The notes: generated by a model from the sequence alone, not told the origin. 8,158 nt of DNA from Saprospiraceae bacterium (GCA_020630355.1 JAHDBO010000084.1:1-8158), one strand, 5' to 3'. Shown: positions 1 through 6,173, counted from the first letter of the stretch. Numbers and translations: made by a program.

Positions 1-908
1 TAATAGACCACATCATAAGCGTTCAAATCCGAGTCGCTACCAGGACTTTCAGCTTTGTATTTAGCCTCCACAGGTAAACCTTTCTGCAACTCTGGCAAGA
101 AAGCAGCGTACTTTGTCAAACGGGCACTCCAGTTCATGTCTTTCACTAAAACATAGGCTTCGTGGGCGGCTTTGTAGCCGAATAATTGGTCTTCGTAAGT
201 TTCAATCGGACCAATGACTACATCCAATGCATTATCTTTCATATCCATCCATGCCATATCGCTCGGCTGATAATCATCGTTCAATAAGGCCTGAGAACGC
301 AAGGTCAAATACTTTTTCAAGCCAGGTTCTTCTGCCAAGTCTGCCGCCTGCTTCAACAAAGCAGAAGCTTTCTCAACCTGCTCTTTAAACTGGACATGAT
401 AAGGAACCGCCTTCAATTTGCCAGCCTCATCCCGACGAATAAAGGTGTACAAATCGGCTTTTTTCTCTAGATCGCTCTCTTCAAATTCTTCTTTGCTCAT
501 ATCCTTAGGATAGTAATTTGCCCCTAGTGGCTTCTCTCCTACGCCGTCGATAAAAGGCGCATTACCATCCAATCTATCCCAAGGGCCGTAGTTGATATTG
601 ATGAATTTTTGGGTCGCCTCATCCGTATTTGCTCCTAGTAAAGCGGCCTTGTCTCCGTAGGATTCATACCAAAACAAATCATCCATAATTTGAGCAGCTT
701 CCACTAGGATTGGAATCATCTTTTTATGCCTGTCTGCCAACTGGGCAACATCCGTTTTCAAATCTACGGGAACATATTTCCCTAGGCGCTTTTCCATTTT
801 GTCCCCTGTTTCTTTGGTCTGTTTTATTGGCTTCACAGGCTCTGGTGCGTTACAAGAGTAAAGAAAGCAAACAAAAAAACAAATTTTTAAAACATTTTTT
901 GTGTTCAT
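1..908 (-). CDS. M49-family (dipeptidyl-peptidase III-like) zinc peptidase lipoprotein, N-terminal part; C-terminus cut by the window edge
   Basis: The minus frame is open from the ATG at 908 to the left edge, about 302 codons, with no stop. Residues 1-18 are a lipoprotein signal (short basic start, hydrophobic ICFFVCFLYS) ending in the lipobox LYSC, so Cys19 is probably lipidated. A Lys/Glu-rich linker follows. The blocks INYGPWDR (Trp about 110), a GVGEKP-x-GANYYP stretch, LLNDDYQPSDMAWMDMKDN and the block from IGPIETYEDQLFGYKAAHEAY (Tyr at about 238) match, from memory, the Bacteroidota 'dipeptidyl-peptidase 3 family / Zn-dependent hydrolase' group. These proteins are usually about 650-700 residues, so only the N-terminal two fifths is here. 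The HExxxH-type zinc motif of M49 lies beyond the window, so activity cannot be judged. The inferred role is an exopeptidase releasing dipeptides from oligopeptides in the periplasm or at a membrane face. It is divergent from the glucosaminidase at 1053. The start was chosen because it gives an intact lipoprotein signal. Confidence 0.88.
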   Translation of the reverse strand, partial: MNTKNVLKICFFVCFLYSCNAPEPVKPIKQTKETGDKMEKRLGKYVPVDLKTDVAQLADRHKKMIPILVEAAQIMDDLFWYESYGDKAALLGANTDEATQKFININYGPWDRLDGNAPFIDGVGEKPLGANYYPKDMSKEEFEESDLEKKADLYTFIRRDEAGKLKAVPYHVQFKEQVEKASALLKQAADLAEEPGLKKYLTLRSQALLNDDYQPSDMAWMDMKDNALDVVIGPIETYEDQLFGYKAAHEAYVLVKDMNWSARLTKYAAFLPELQKGLPVEAKYKAESPGSDSDLNAYDVVY

Positions 909-976
909 AATCTATTGTTTTTCAATTAAATAATAATTTTAAATACAATTTATCACTAAAATACATACATCCATAA

Positions 977-1009
977 TTTGATTAATTAGAACTTTTTGTT
1001 TTAAATTTG
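977..1009 (+). promoter_or_regulatory. Bacteroidota-type sigma-A promoter for the GH73 glucosaminidase gene
   Basis: TTTG at 977-980 and TAAATTTG at 1002-1009 are separated by 21 bp. Both boxes match the consensus TTTG / TAnnTTTG exactly, and the spacing is within the usual 17-23 bp. The expected transcription start is near 1016, giving a leader of about 37 nt before the ATG at 1053. The leader just before the start is A-rich (AAAAATAAAG) rather than Shine-Dalgarno-like, as is normal in this phylum. Confidence 0.65.
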
Positions 1010-1020
1010 TTTTAAATAAT

Positions 1021-1028
1021 CAAACATA
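1021..1028 (-). promoter_or_regulatory. Possible -7 element for the M49 gene
   Basis: Read on the minus strand this is TATGTTTG, an exact match to the Bacteroidota -7 consensus TAnnTTTG. It would give a leader of roughly 105 nt to the ATG at 908. No convincing TTTG -33 element lies the right distance upstream, so the match may be chance in AT-rich DNA. Confidence 0.25.
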
Positions 1029-1052
1029 CTGTTTCACCATAAAAATAAAGTC

Positions 1053-1862
1053 ATGTATCATACCATCACACAAATTAAGCATTTTGTCCGAATGAACGTT
1101 TTACAAGGGATTGACTGGGTCGATCGGTATTGGTTTAGAAGTGTCTTGGCTTGCCTGGCACTTTATTTGGTTTTCACCAAAGACATCAATATCCAGCTCA
1201 ATATGAACAGCCCCTCCGCTATGGCGAGCAGTCTAGCGGTGAACGATTATAAAGCGGTACAAACCGGTCATGCCACTGAGACTACATCCAAATCTGGTCT
1301 TGCCAGTTTTTTTGGTTCTTCTAGTACTTCCTCTAGCGCACACTGGTCTTCAGAGCACCAGCACTTGAAAGCTTTGTTTCCACAAAATGATTTGACAGGA
1401 ACAGAACTTAAAGTCGGCAAAGAAGCTTGCCAGAAATACGTCAAGCGATTTGCGAAGGTCGCACAAACAGAAGCCAAGAAGTTTGGCATCCCTGCTAGTC
1501 TTAAATTGGCGCAAGCCCTCCTAGAAAGCGATGCAGGGCAAAACGCAAAGGCATCAAAAGCCAACAATCACTTCGGCATCAAATGTACGAAGCGTATATG
1601 CAAAAAAAGCCATTGCGCCAACTTCAAGGGAGACAGCCACAAAGATTTCTACAAAAAATACCAAAGCGCCTGGGCCAACTTCCGTGCGCACAGCAAATTG
1701 ATGCAAACCGAAAAATATAAGCACCTCAACGAGCTAGGCAAAAACAATTACAAGGATTGGGCGAAAGGGCTTCAAGAAGCAGGCTACTCCAAAGACCCTA
1801 ACTACGGCTCAAAATTGATTCAGATTATCGATGCCTTGGATTTGTTTAAGTATGATGTGTAG
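1053..1862 (+). CDS. Membrane-anchored glucosaminidase (GH73, peptidoglycan hydrolase)
   Basis: The protein has 269 residues. Residues 1-27 are a short, partly basic cytoplasmic leader and 28-42 (RSVLACLALYLVFTK region) a single membrane segment or uncleaved signal anchor. Residues 45-120 are a low-complexity Ser/Thr/Ala-rich linker. About 127-267 is a glucosaminidase domain. The motif QALLESDAG puts the expected catalytic Glu at 158, and NNHFGIKC (171-178) is the conserved Asn-Asn-x-Phe-Gly-Ile-Lys strand of GH73. The C-terminal GLQEAGYSKDPNYGSKLI (239-256) is the usual substrate-cleft end. The enzyme cleaves the GlcNAc-beta-1,4-MurNAc bond of peptidoglycan, here presumably from the outer face of the inner membrane. 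Three cysteines (178, 183, 188) cluster just after the FGIK strand. No LysM or other binding repeat is present. An in-frame Met14 is an alternative start, but the promoter spacing suits 1053. It is monocistronic, with argH converging 33 bp downstream. Confidence 0.9.
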   Translation: MYHTITQIKHFVRMNVLQGIDWVDRYWFRSVLACLALYLVFTKDINIQLNMNSPSAMASSLAVNDYKAVQTGHATETTSKSGLASFFGSSSTSSSAHWSSEHQHLKALFPQNDLTGTELKVGKEACQKYVKRFAKVAQTEAKKFGIPASLKLAQALLESDAGQNAKASKANNHFGIKCTKRICKKSHCANFKGDSHKDFYKKYQSAWANFRAHSKLMQTEKYKHLNELGKNNYKDWAKGLQEAGYSKDPNYGSKLIQIIDALDLFKYDV

Positions 1863-1895
1863 GAGCAATTGATAATGAGTATCTGACCAATACGA

Positions 1896-3176
1896 CTAGA
1901 GTTGAACTTGCATCTTTTTAACAATCTCCTCTAGGCAAAGATTTCCGATGCTGCCTTCGTGGCTGTGTCGGATTTCTTTTTCGGGAACGTAATTGCCGGC
2001 TTCGATTTGTTGTCCCAATTCCTTGTAAGCATCTCGAAACGTTTGTCCAGCCAAAACCATTTTATTGACGGACTCCACGGTATAGAGATGATCATAGATG
2101 GGTTTATCCATAATATCTGGATTCACTTGGATATGCTGCAGCATAAAATCACAAACCTCCAAGCAATCTTTCAAGGTATCGAGGGCATCCATCAGGCTTT
2201 CTTTCAACAATTGAAAATCTCGATGATAGCCGCTTGTCAAGTTATTCGTCAAGAGGATGATTTCGTTAGGAAGATTCTGGATTTTATTACACTTCGCCCG
2301 TATCAATTCGAAGACGTCTGGGTTCTTTTTGTGGGGCATGATACTAGAACCAGTCGTCAGTTCCTTGGGAAAGCTGATAAAGCCAAAATTCTGGTTGATG
2401 TACAAGCAGACATCAGAAGCGAATTTGGACAGCGTGCCTCCTAGAGACGCCATAGCAAATGCCATACTTTTTTCCAATTTCCCACGACTCATTTGTGCCG
2501 CCACGACATTGAACTTCATCGTCTCGAAGCCTAGCAAATCGGTCGTCTTTTGTCGATTGATAGGAAAAGAACTGCCGTAACCTGCTGCGGAGCCAAGCGG
2601 GTTTTGGTCAGCGACCTTGAAAGCTGCATTCAGGAAAATGACATCATCAATCAAGCTCTCCGCATAAGCCCCAAACCACAAGCCAAAAGAAGAGGGCATC
2701 GCCACCTGCATGTGCGTATACCCTGGGAGCAAATTGTCTTTATATTGGCGAGACAAGCCAATCAAGGTATCGAACAATTGCTTCGTCAGGCCCTTCAATT
2801 CTGCTAGCTCTGCTTTCGCAAACAAATGCAAATCCACGAGTACTTGGTCATTACGGGAGCGAGCGGTATGTATCTTTTTCCCTGCCTCCCCTATTCGTTT
2901 GACCAATTCATATTCTACTTTAGAATGTACATCTTCAAACTGTTCTTCTATCACAAAATCACCTGCCTCAATCGTTAACAACAATGCCTCCAGCCCTGCT
3001 TCAATATCCTTCAATTCGGTTTCGCTCAACAGACCGATATGCGCCAGCATTTGCGCGTGTGCCCGATTGCCCAGCACGTCATATTTTGCCAATTTCAAAT
3101 CCAGTTCACGGTCTTTACCCACCGTAAAACGATCGACTACATTATTAATCGTATATCCTTTGTCCCACAATTTCAT
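1896..3176 (-). CDS. argH: Argininosuccinate lyase
   Basis: The last step of arginine biosynthesis: argininosuccinate is split to arginine and fumarate by a cytoplasmic homotetramer of the fumarase/aspartase superfamily. With the ATG at 3176 it has 426 residues and begins MKLWDKG, the standard ArgH start. An in-frame ATG at 3227 would add 17 residues (MVSIAPCPFYLYFKYSS) with no counterpart in the family, so I rejected it. Visible motifs are HTARSRND (103-110, substrate binding), PGYTHMQ (151-157, with the THxQ catalytic His at 155) and the superfamily signature GSSIMPHKKNPD (276-287, the mobile serine loop). No active-site block appears missing. The length is at the short end of the 430-470 range usual for ArgH. 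No other arg gene is in the window. The upstream 108 bp holds an AT palindrome and an 11-bp repeat of the start context, described separately. It converges with the glucosaminidase gene and no hairpin terminator is visible between them. Confidence 0.97.
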   Translation of the reverse strand: MKLWDKGYTINNVVDRFTVGKDRELDLKLAKYDVLGNRAHAQMLAHIGLLSETELKDIEAGLEALLLTIEAGDFVIEEQFEDVHSKVEYELVKRIGEAGKKIHTARSRNDQVLVDLHLFAKAELAELKGLTKQLFDTLIGLSRQYKDNLLPGYTHMQVAMPSSFGLWFGAYAESLIDDVIFLNAAFKVADQNPLGSAAGYGSSFPINRQKTTDLLGFETMKFNVVAAQMSRGKLEKSMAFAMASLGGTLSKFASDVCLYINQNFGFISFPKELTTGSSIMPHKKNPDVFELIRAKCNKIQNLPNEIILLTNNLTSGYHRDFQLLKESLMDALDTLKDCLEVCDFMLQHIQVNPDIMDKPIYDHLYTVESVNKMVLAGQTFRDAYKELGQQIEAGNYVPEKEIRHSHEGSIGNLCLEEIVKKMQVQL

Positions 3177-3218
3177 GGAGCTATATTTAAAATATAAATA
3201 GAACGGACATGGAGCTAT
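3174..3218 (-). repeat. 11-bp direct repeat that duplicates the argH start context
   Basis: CATGGAGCTAT occurs at 3174-3184 and again at 3208-3218. On the coding strand both copies read ATAGCTCCATG, and the downstream copy contains the argH initiation codon. The upstream copy's ATG (3210) opens a 7-codon reading frame, MSVLFIF, ending in TAA at 3187. That frame lies entirely in the argH leader and is out of frame with argH. Flanking bases are not shared, so this is not a longer tandem duplication. Confidence 0.6.
3182..3196. promoter_or_regulatory. AT-only palindrome just upstream of the argH start
   Basis: TATATTT-A-AAATATA is a perfect 7-bp inverted repeat around one base, ending 6 bp before the argH ATG. 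AT-rich palindromes of this kind are the general form of ArgR/AhrC operators, but I see no match to a specific ARG box. In DNA this AT-rich such a palindrome can also arise by chance. It is the only symmetric element close enough to affect argH initiation. Confidence 0.3.
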
Positions 3219-3225
3219 GGACACC

Positions 3226-3240
3226 ATGAAGGTTCTTCAT
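3226..3240. repeat. Short palindrome in the argH upstream region
   Basis: ATGAAG-GTT-CTTCAT is a perfect 6-bp inverted repeat with a 3-base centre, lying between the unknown membrane-protein gene and argH. It could form a small hairpin in the leader. It has no T-run after it on the minus strand, so it is not an evident intrinsic terminator for the upstream gene. Confidence 0.35.
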
Positions 3241-3284
3241 TCAAAAAACAATAAAAAGGAAATACTTGGAAAGGCTAAATAAAA

Positions 3285-3959
3285 CTACACAATTTCTCGC
3301 ATAACCAACTCATGTATAGCTAAAGATAAGAAAACAGCTTCCTCCTTCGGTGCCATATCATGTACAAACTCAAGTGCGCGAGGGGTTTCCCGACCTGATA
3401 ACGAAGGGTTCACTAGGCTAGCTACTTCCCTATTGTTGACCATAACGGGAGAATACAATTCATTACTTCTGTTGATTCTTGCTAGTAGGCGATTATTCTT
3501 TCCGCCACGCAAAGCACCATTCTCATCCAAAACCCCAACTTTTTGATTGTCAATCAAAATAGTCGTTTGCTTGTTATTGATTTTATACACATACTCATGA
3601 TGTGAAGTGCGAGCATATAAGATGCTTGTCTTGCTTGACGCAAAATATTTTTTATACGCATAAGCAAAAAGTGGCTCGTGATAGATTGAAGTAAAAATTC
3701 CCTTGGCGGTTTTTCCAAAGCGCTTGCTGATGCTTTGATTGATTTGCGAAAAGGATAATAATTTCATTTCCTCTGCGTCCCAAGGCACCAAATCTTTATA
3801 CCACTGCTCAATCTCTGTTCGCATGGCATCAATATCCTCGCTGATTTTTTTTCTGCCAGGATTCAAATTTGATAAAAATCGAAATATCATATATACTAAT
3901 CCTCCTGCTGAAAATACAGCAATGAACAACATGACTATAAAGAAAACCAATCGTATCAT
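3285..3959 (-). CDS. Conserved-looking single-pass membrane protein of unknown function
   Basis: I do not recognise this 224-residue protein. Residues 3-27 form one strongly hydrophobic segment (IRLVFFIVMLFIAVFSAGG and onward), followed by basic NPGRKK (33-38), which favours the C-terminus on the cytoplasmic side if the segment is an uncleaved anchor. Residues 40-85 look helical and acidic (EDIDAMRTEIEQWYKDLVPW). From about 90 to 185 it looks rich in beta strands: alternating hydrophobic stretches such as EYVYKINNK, TTILIDNQKVGVL and VMVNNREVASLV are separated by Asn/Gly turns, one of them GGKNN. The C-terminal 200-224 is helical. There are no cysteines, catalytic motif or repeats. It sits between PorP (93 bp upstream) and argH (108 bp downstream) on the same strand, with no clear promoter of its own, so read-through from PorP is possible. 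The composition and long clean frame say it is a real gene. Confidence 0.75.
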   Translation of the reverse strand: MIRLVFFIVMLFIAVFSAGGLVYMIFRFLSNLNPGRKKISEDIDAMRTEIEQWYKDLVPWDAEEMKLLSFSQINQSISKRFGKTAKGIFTSIYHEPLFAYAYKKYFASSKTSILYARTSHHEYVYKINNKQTTILIDNQKVGVLDENGALRGGKNNRLLARINRSNELYSPVMVNNREVASLVNPSLSGRETPRALEFVHDMAPKEEAVFLSLAIHELVMREIV

Positions 3960-3960
3960 G

Positions 3961-4043
3961 GCTAGATATTATCGTTTTAATAGACATTATTCTATTTATA
4001 AAAATAGTTTAGAATCTTCAAAAACGATAGTCAGACTGCTAGC
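3961..4043. repeat. Imperfect concentric palindrome filling the gap between the unknown gene and PorP
   Basis: The outer arms TATCGTTTT (3970-3978) and AAAACGATA (4021-4029) are perfectly complementary over 9 bp. CTATTT (3992-3997) and AAATAG (4002-4007) are perfectly complementary over 6 bp around a 4-base loop. Both pairs share one centre, between 3999 and 4000. Between them AGA/TCT (3982-3984 with 4015-4017) also pairs symmetrically. GCTAG (3961-3965) and CTAGC (4039-4043) extend the fold with an asymmetric internal loop. As minus-strand RNA the whole 93-nt spacer after the PorP stop could fold into one long interrupted hairpin ending just before the next ATG. It lacks the GC-rich stem and T-run of a standard terminator. 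Confidence 0.55.
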
Positions 4044-4052
4044 ATTTTTCGA

Positions 4053-5087
4053 TTAAAACACAGGGCATAGGACGGATTCATTTTCATAAGCCCCTAAATA
4101 AGCGATAGACAACTCAAATGCATTTTGTCCGCCTCGGTAATTTTGAATATGATTAACGTTTAAATCGTAGCTCAATCCAAACAGAATATTCTGAAACTCA
4201 AATCCTGCCAAGAATACGACTGCATCTAAATCAAAATTATCTTCATCATAAGCAACTGGGCGCACCCATGAACCGATGTGAATCGCCGAGGCATTGAAAT
4301 CAGACATTGCAAATCTTGCATTTAGACCAGCATTTCCTTCCATGTGAGGCCCTTGCTTAGAGAAGAGCAATCTTGGCAACAACTTCAAGCGTTCTCCTGA
4401 ATTAATCGTAAAGCCTAACTGGGCCGAATAACGAATGAATAGTTTTTCTTCAACCCCAATACTTTTATAAAAAGAGATATTGGGTTCATTGAAATGATGA
4501 ATCGTACCCCCTATGTGAAAAGAAAAGTCATCGGAAGTCGTCAACAAATAGAATAAACCCACAGATACGTCTCCATAGCTGATATTCCCTTCTGGCAGTT
4601 CCTCATCGGTCGGATTAGAATAACCGTCGATACCATTGAACTGGTCTCCAAAAGTTATGTCTTCAAAATTGATATTTCGCTGACCAAATCCTGCCTGAAA
4701 CCCGATAGACAAAATCTGCCTATCATTCACATCGAGTGCTTTGTGATACGCTCCAAAAACCGAAAGCTGCGTATTATTGAAATCAATCTCTTTCACTCTA
4801 TCCGAAAACATCAAAATGCCGATTCCAACCGCATCATTATATTGTAGGCTTCGCCCCACTTTATAACGCATATCTAATGCCGTTCCAAATGTTTGGAATG
4901 GCCTGTCCAGACTTCCTCTCCATTGGTCTCTGTAGATGGCTGAAGCACGAAAAGTACCGTCAAAAGCCCCTGCTAATGCAGGATTCAGCGTAAGTGGTGC
5001 AGCATAAAATTGAGTAAAATGAGTGTCTTGTGCACTAAGTTGTAGTGTCAACAAGCACAATAATAAAAGGTATAAGCTCTTTTTCAT
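4053..5087 (-). CDS. PorP/SprF-family type IX secretion system membrane protein
   Basis: The protein has 344 residues from the ATG at 5087. Residues 1-19 are a classical signal peptide (MKKSLYLLLLCLLTLQLSA), probably cleaved before QD. The mature start contains the family hallmark HFTQFYAAPLTLNPALAG, then AIYRDQWR. The rest is alternating amphipathic strands with aromatic ends, as in an outer-membrane beta-barrel, and the C-terminus is the typical CPVF ending. PorP and SprF are needed for T9SS function and for surface delivery of gliding adhesins. Many paralogues sit beside giant repeat adhesins, but none is visible here, so this is an orphan paralogue and its cargo is unknown. A GTG at 5108 would add seven residues before the signal peptide. 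The ATG is preferred because it gives the standard KK-plus-hydrophobic start. It is divergent from the NlpC/P60 gene. Confidence 0.92.
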   Translation of the reverse strand: MKKSLYLLLLCLLTLQLSAQDTHFTQFYAAPLTLNPALAGAFDGTFRASAIYRDQWRGSLDRPFQTFGTALDMRYKVGRSLQYNDAVGIGILMFSDRVKEIDFNNTQLSVFGAYHKALDVNDRQILSIGFQAGFGQRNINFEDITFGDQFNGIDGYSNPTDEELPEGNISYGDVSVGLFYLLTTSDDFSFHIGGTIHHFNEPNISFYKSIGVEEKLFIRYSAQLGFTINSGERLKLLPRLLFSKQGPHMEGNAGLNARFAMSDFNASAIHIGSWVRPVAYDEDNFDLDAVVFLAGFEFQNILFGLSYDLNVNHIQNYRGGQNAFELSIAYLGAYENESVLCPVF

Positions 5088-5161
5088 CCAGTAAGCATTA
5101 TTCTTCACATCAATGGAGCAGTTCCAACTGTATTTTCAAAACGATTTGAACGTACTTTCCG

Positions 5162-5169
5162 CAAAGTTA
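5162..5169 (-). promoter_or_regulatory. Probable -7 element for the PorP/SprF-family gene
   Basis: On the minus strand this reads TAACTTTG, an exact TAnnTTTG. It would start transcription near 5155, about 68 nt before the ATG at 5087. No clear TTTG lies 17-23 bp upstream on the minus strand, so only half of the promoter is supported. Confidence 0.4.
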
Positions 5170-5193
5170 AATTTATTCTCTATTTATAACGAT

Positions 5194-5229
5194 TTTGGAA
5201 CGGCTTATTGTAGCCTTTTATTATTTTTG
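5194..5229 (+). promoter_or_regulatory. Probable promoter for the NlpC/P60 gene
   Basis: TATTTTTG at 5222-5229 matches TAnnTTTG exactly. The nearest TTTG is at 5194-5197, giving a 24-bp spacer, slightly longer than usual. The expected start is near 5236, only about 9 nt before the ATG at 5245. If right, this excludes the upstream in-frame ATG at 5113 as the real start. Confidence 0.4.
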
Positions 5230-5244
5230 GAAAAAGCTTTCTTC

Positions 5245-6075
5245 ATGCATTACTGCATTTGTACCGTAAGTATCGCCCCTTTGAGAAGTTCCAGCGCTGA
5301 TAAGAGCGAAATGGTCTCTCAGGTTTTATTTGGTGAAACGGTGGAAATGCTCTTGAAAAAAGGGAATTGGGCAAAAGTGCGCTGTACCTGGGACAATTAC
5401 GTCGGTTGGATGGATTATAAACAGTTACAGCCCATTGATGAGGGCGTCGTACACCAACTACCATCCTATGCACTTGAACTCTGCCAGCCTGCCATGACGG
5501 ACGACCATTTTCAGCCGCTTCTCCTAGGTAGTACACTCCCCTCTTTTGATGGTTTGCGCTTCTCAATCGGTTTGAAAAAATATTCTTATTCTGGTCAAGT
5601 CATCACGCCCCAGATTGGACAATCGACTCCTGAACTCATCATCAAAATTGCTAGAAAATACCTCTTTGCGCCGTATTTATGGGGTGGGCGTTCCCCCTTT
5701 GGTATCGATTGTTCGGGGCTGACCCAAACCGTTTACAAGATGGCGGGCATCCAGCTTTTGAGGGATGCTTCCCAACAGGTCACCCAAGGCAAGTCGATTG
5801 ACTTTATAGAACTCTCACAGGTCGCTGATTTAGCTTATTTTGAAAATAAAAAGGGAAGGATTACACACGTCGGCATCATCCTACCCGACAATCAAATCTT
5901 ACATGCTAGCGGAAGGGTGAGAATAGACCGCTTAGACCACTACGGTATTTTTAATATTGATAAAAACAGATATACCCATAAATTGAGAATCATCAAGCGG
6001 TATATTGCAGATGTCCCCTATCAAAACACAGAAAAAGAAGTCAAAATTCCAGAGAACCAAGCGAGTATGTTTTAA
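5245..6075 (+). CDS. YkfC-like NlpC/P60 cysteine peptidase with N-terminal SH3 domains
   Basis: The protein has 276 residues. About 1-62 is a bacterial SH3 domain (YCICTVSIAPLRSSSADKSE, then GETVEMLLKKGNWAKVR and YVGWMDYKQL). About 70-125 is probably a second, divergent SH3-like unit. About 128-255 is the NlpC/P60 domain with YLWGGRSPFGIDCSGL (catalytic Cys156), THVGI (His208) and ILHASG (His220 as the third polar residue). YkfC-type enzymes are gamma-D-glutamyl-L-diamino acid endopeptidases that trim peptidoglycan stem peptides. This one has no signal peptide, which fits a cytoplasmic role in recycling muropeptides. The frame extends upstream to an ATG at 5113. Those 44 residues have no family counterpart, make no good signal peptide and overlap the probable promoter, so I start at 5245, where MHYCICTVSIAPLR matches the family N-terminus. 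Transcription ends at the terminator at 6174-6210. Confidence 0.9.
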   Translation: MHYCICTVSIAPLRSSSADKSEMVSQVLFGETVEMLLKKGNWAKVRCTWDNYVGWMDYKQLQPIDEGVVHQLPSYALELCQPAMTDDHFQPLLLGSTLPSFDGLRFSIGLKKYSYSGQVITPQIGQSTPELIIKIARKYLFAPYLWGGRSPFGIDCSGLTQTVYKMAGIQLLRDASQQVTQGKSIDFIELSQVADLAYFENKKGRITHVGIILPDNQILHASGRVRIDRLDHYGIFNIDKNRYTHKLRIIKRYIADVPYQNTEKEVKIPENQASMF

Positions 6076-6080
6076 CAAAT

Positions 6081-6152
6081 AGATTTTAGATATTGGATTT
6101 TAGTCTTTAGATATAAGATTAAAGACCGACACTTTATGGCTTTTTTATTTTT
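6081..6152. repeat. AT-rich intergenic repeat, copy A
   Basis: Starting 5 bp after the NlpC/P60 stop, the stretch contains GATTTTAG twice (6082-6089 and 6096-6103, offset 14) and TTTAGATAT twice (6085-6093 and 6106-6114, offset 21), so a loose 7-bp period. It ends with CACTTTATGGCTTTTTTATT at 6130-6149. A related segment with the same start and end blocks lies at 7922-7994. It has no coding potential. It is probably a dispersed noncoding repeat family of this genome, although two copies in one window cannot prove that. Confidence 0.55.
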
Positions 6153-6173
6153 CATTAGCCGAATAAAAACAAT

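Noticed and set aside
710..910. Plus-strand open frame of 66 codons
   Set aside because: It lies antisense to the M49 gene start, has no promoter or homology, and its composition reflects the reverse of a coding sequence.
1268..1567. Minus-strand open frame of 99 codons inside the glucosaminidase
   Set aside because: It is the antisense shadow of the GH73 domain and its Cys/Ala-rich peptide resembles no protein I know.
1863..1895. Terminator between the convergent glucosaminidase and argH genes
   Set aside because: The 33-bp gap offers only a 4-bp ATTG/CAAT pairing and no T-run, which is too weak to call.
1959..3201. Four overlapping plus-strand open frames antisense to argH
   Set aside because: The argH protein is conserved and motif-complete on the minus strand. 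The plus frames are fragments with no recognisable domains.
3177..3227. 17-residue N-terminal extension of ArgH from an upstream ATG
   Set aside because: ArgH proteins normally begin MKLW, and the extension runs through the palindrome and repeat of the leader.
6081..6152. CRISPR-like array suggested by repeated GATTTTAG units
   Set aside because: The units are 8-9 bp with 6-12 bp between them, far too short for repeat-spacer architecture, and no cas gene is present.
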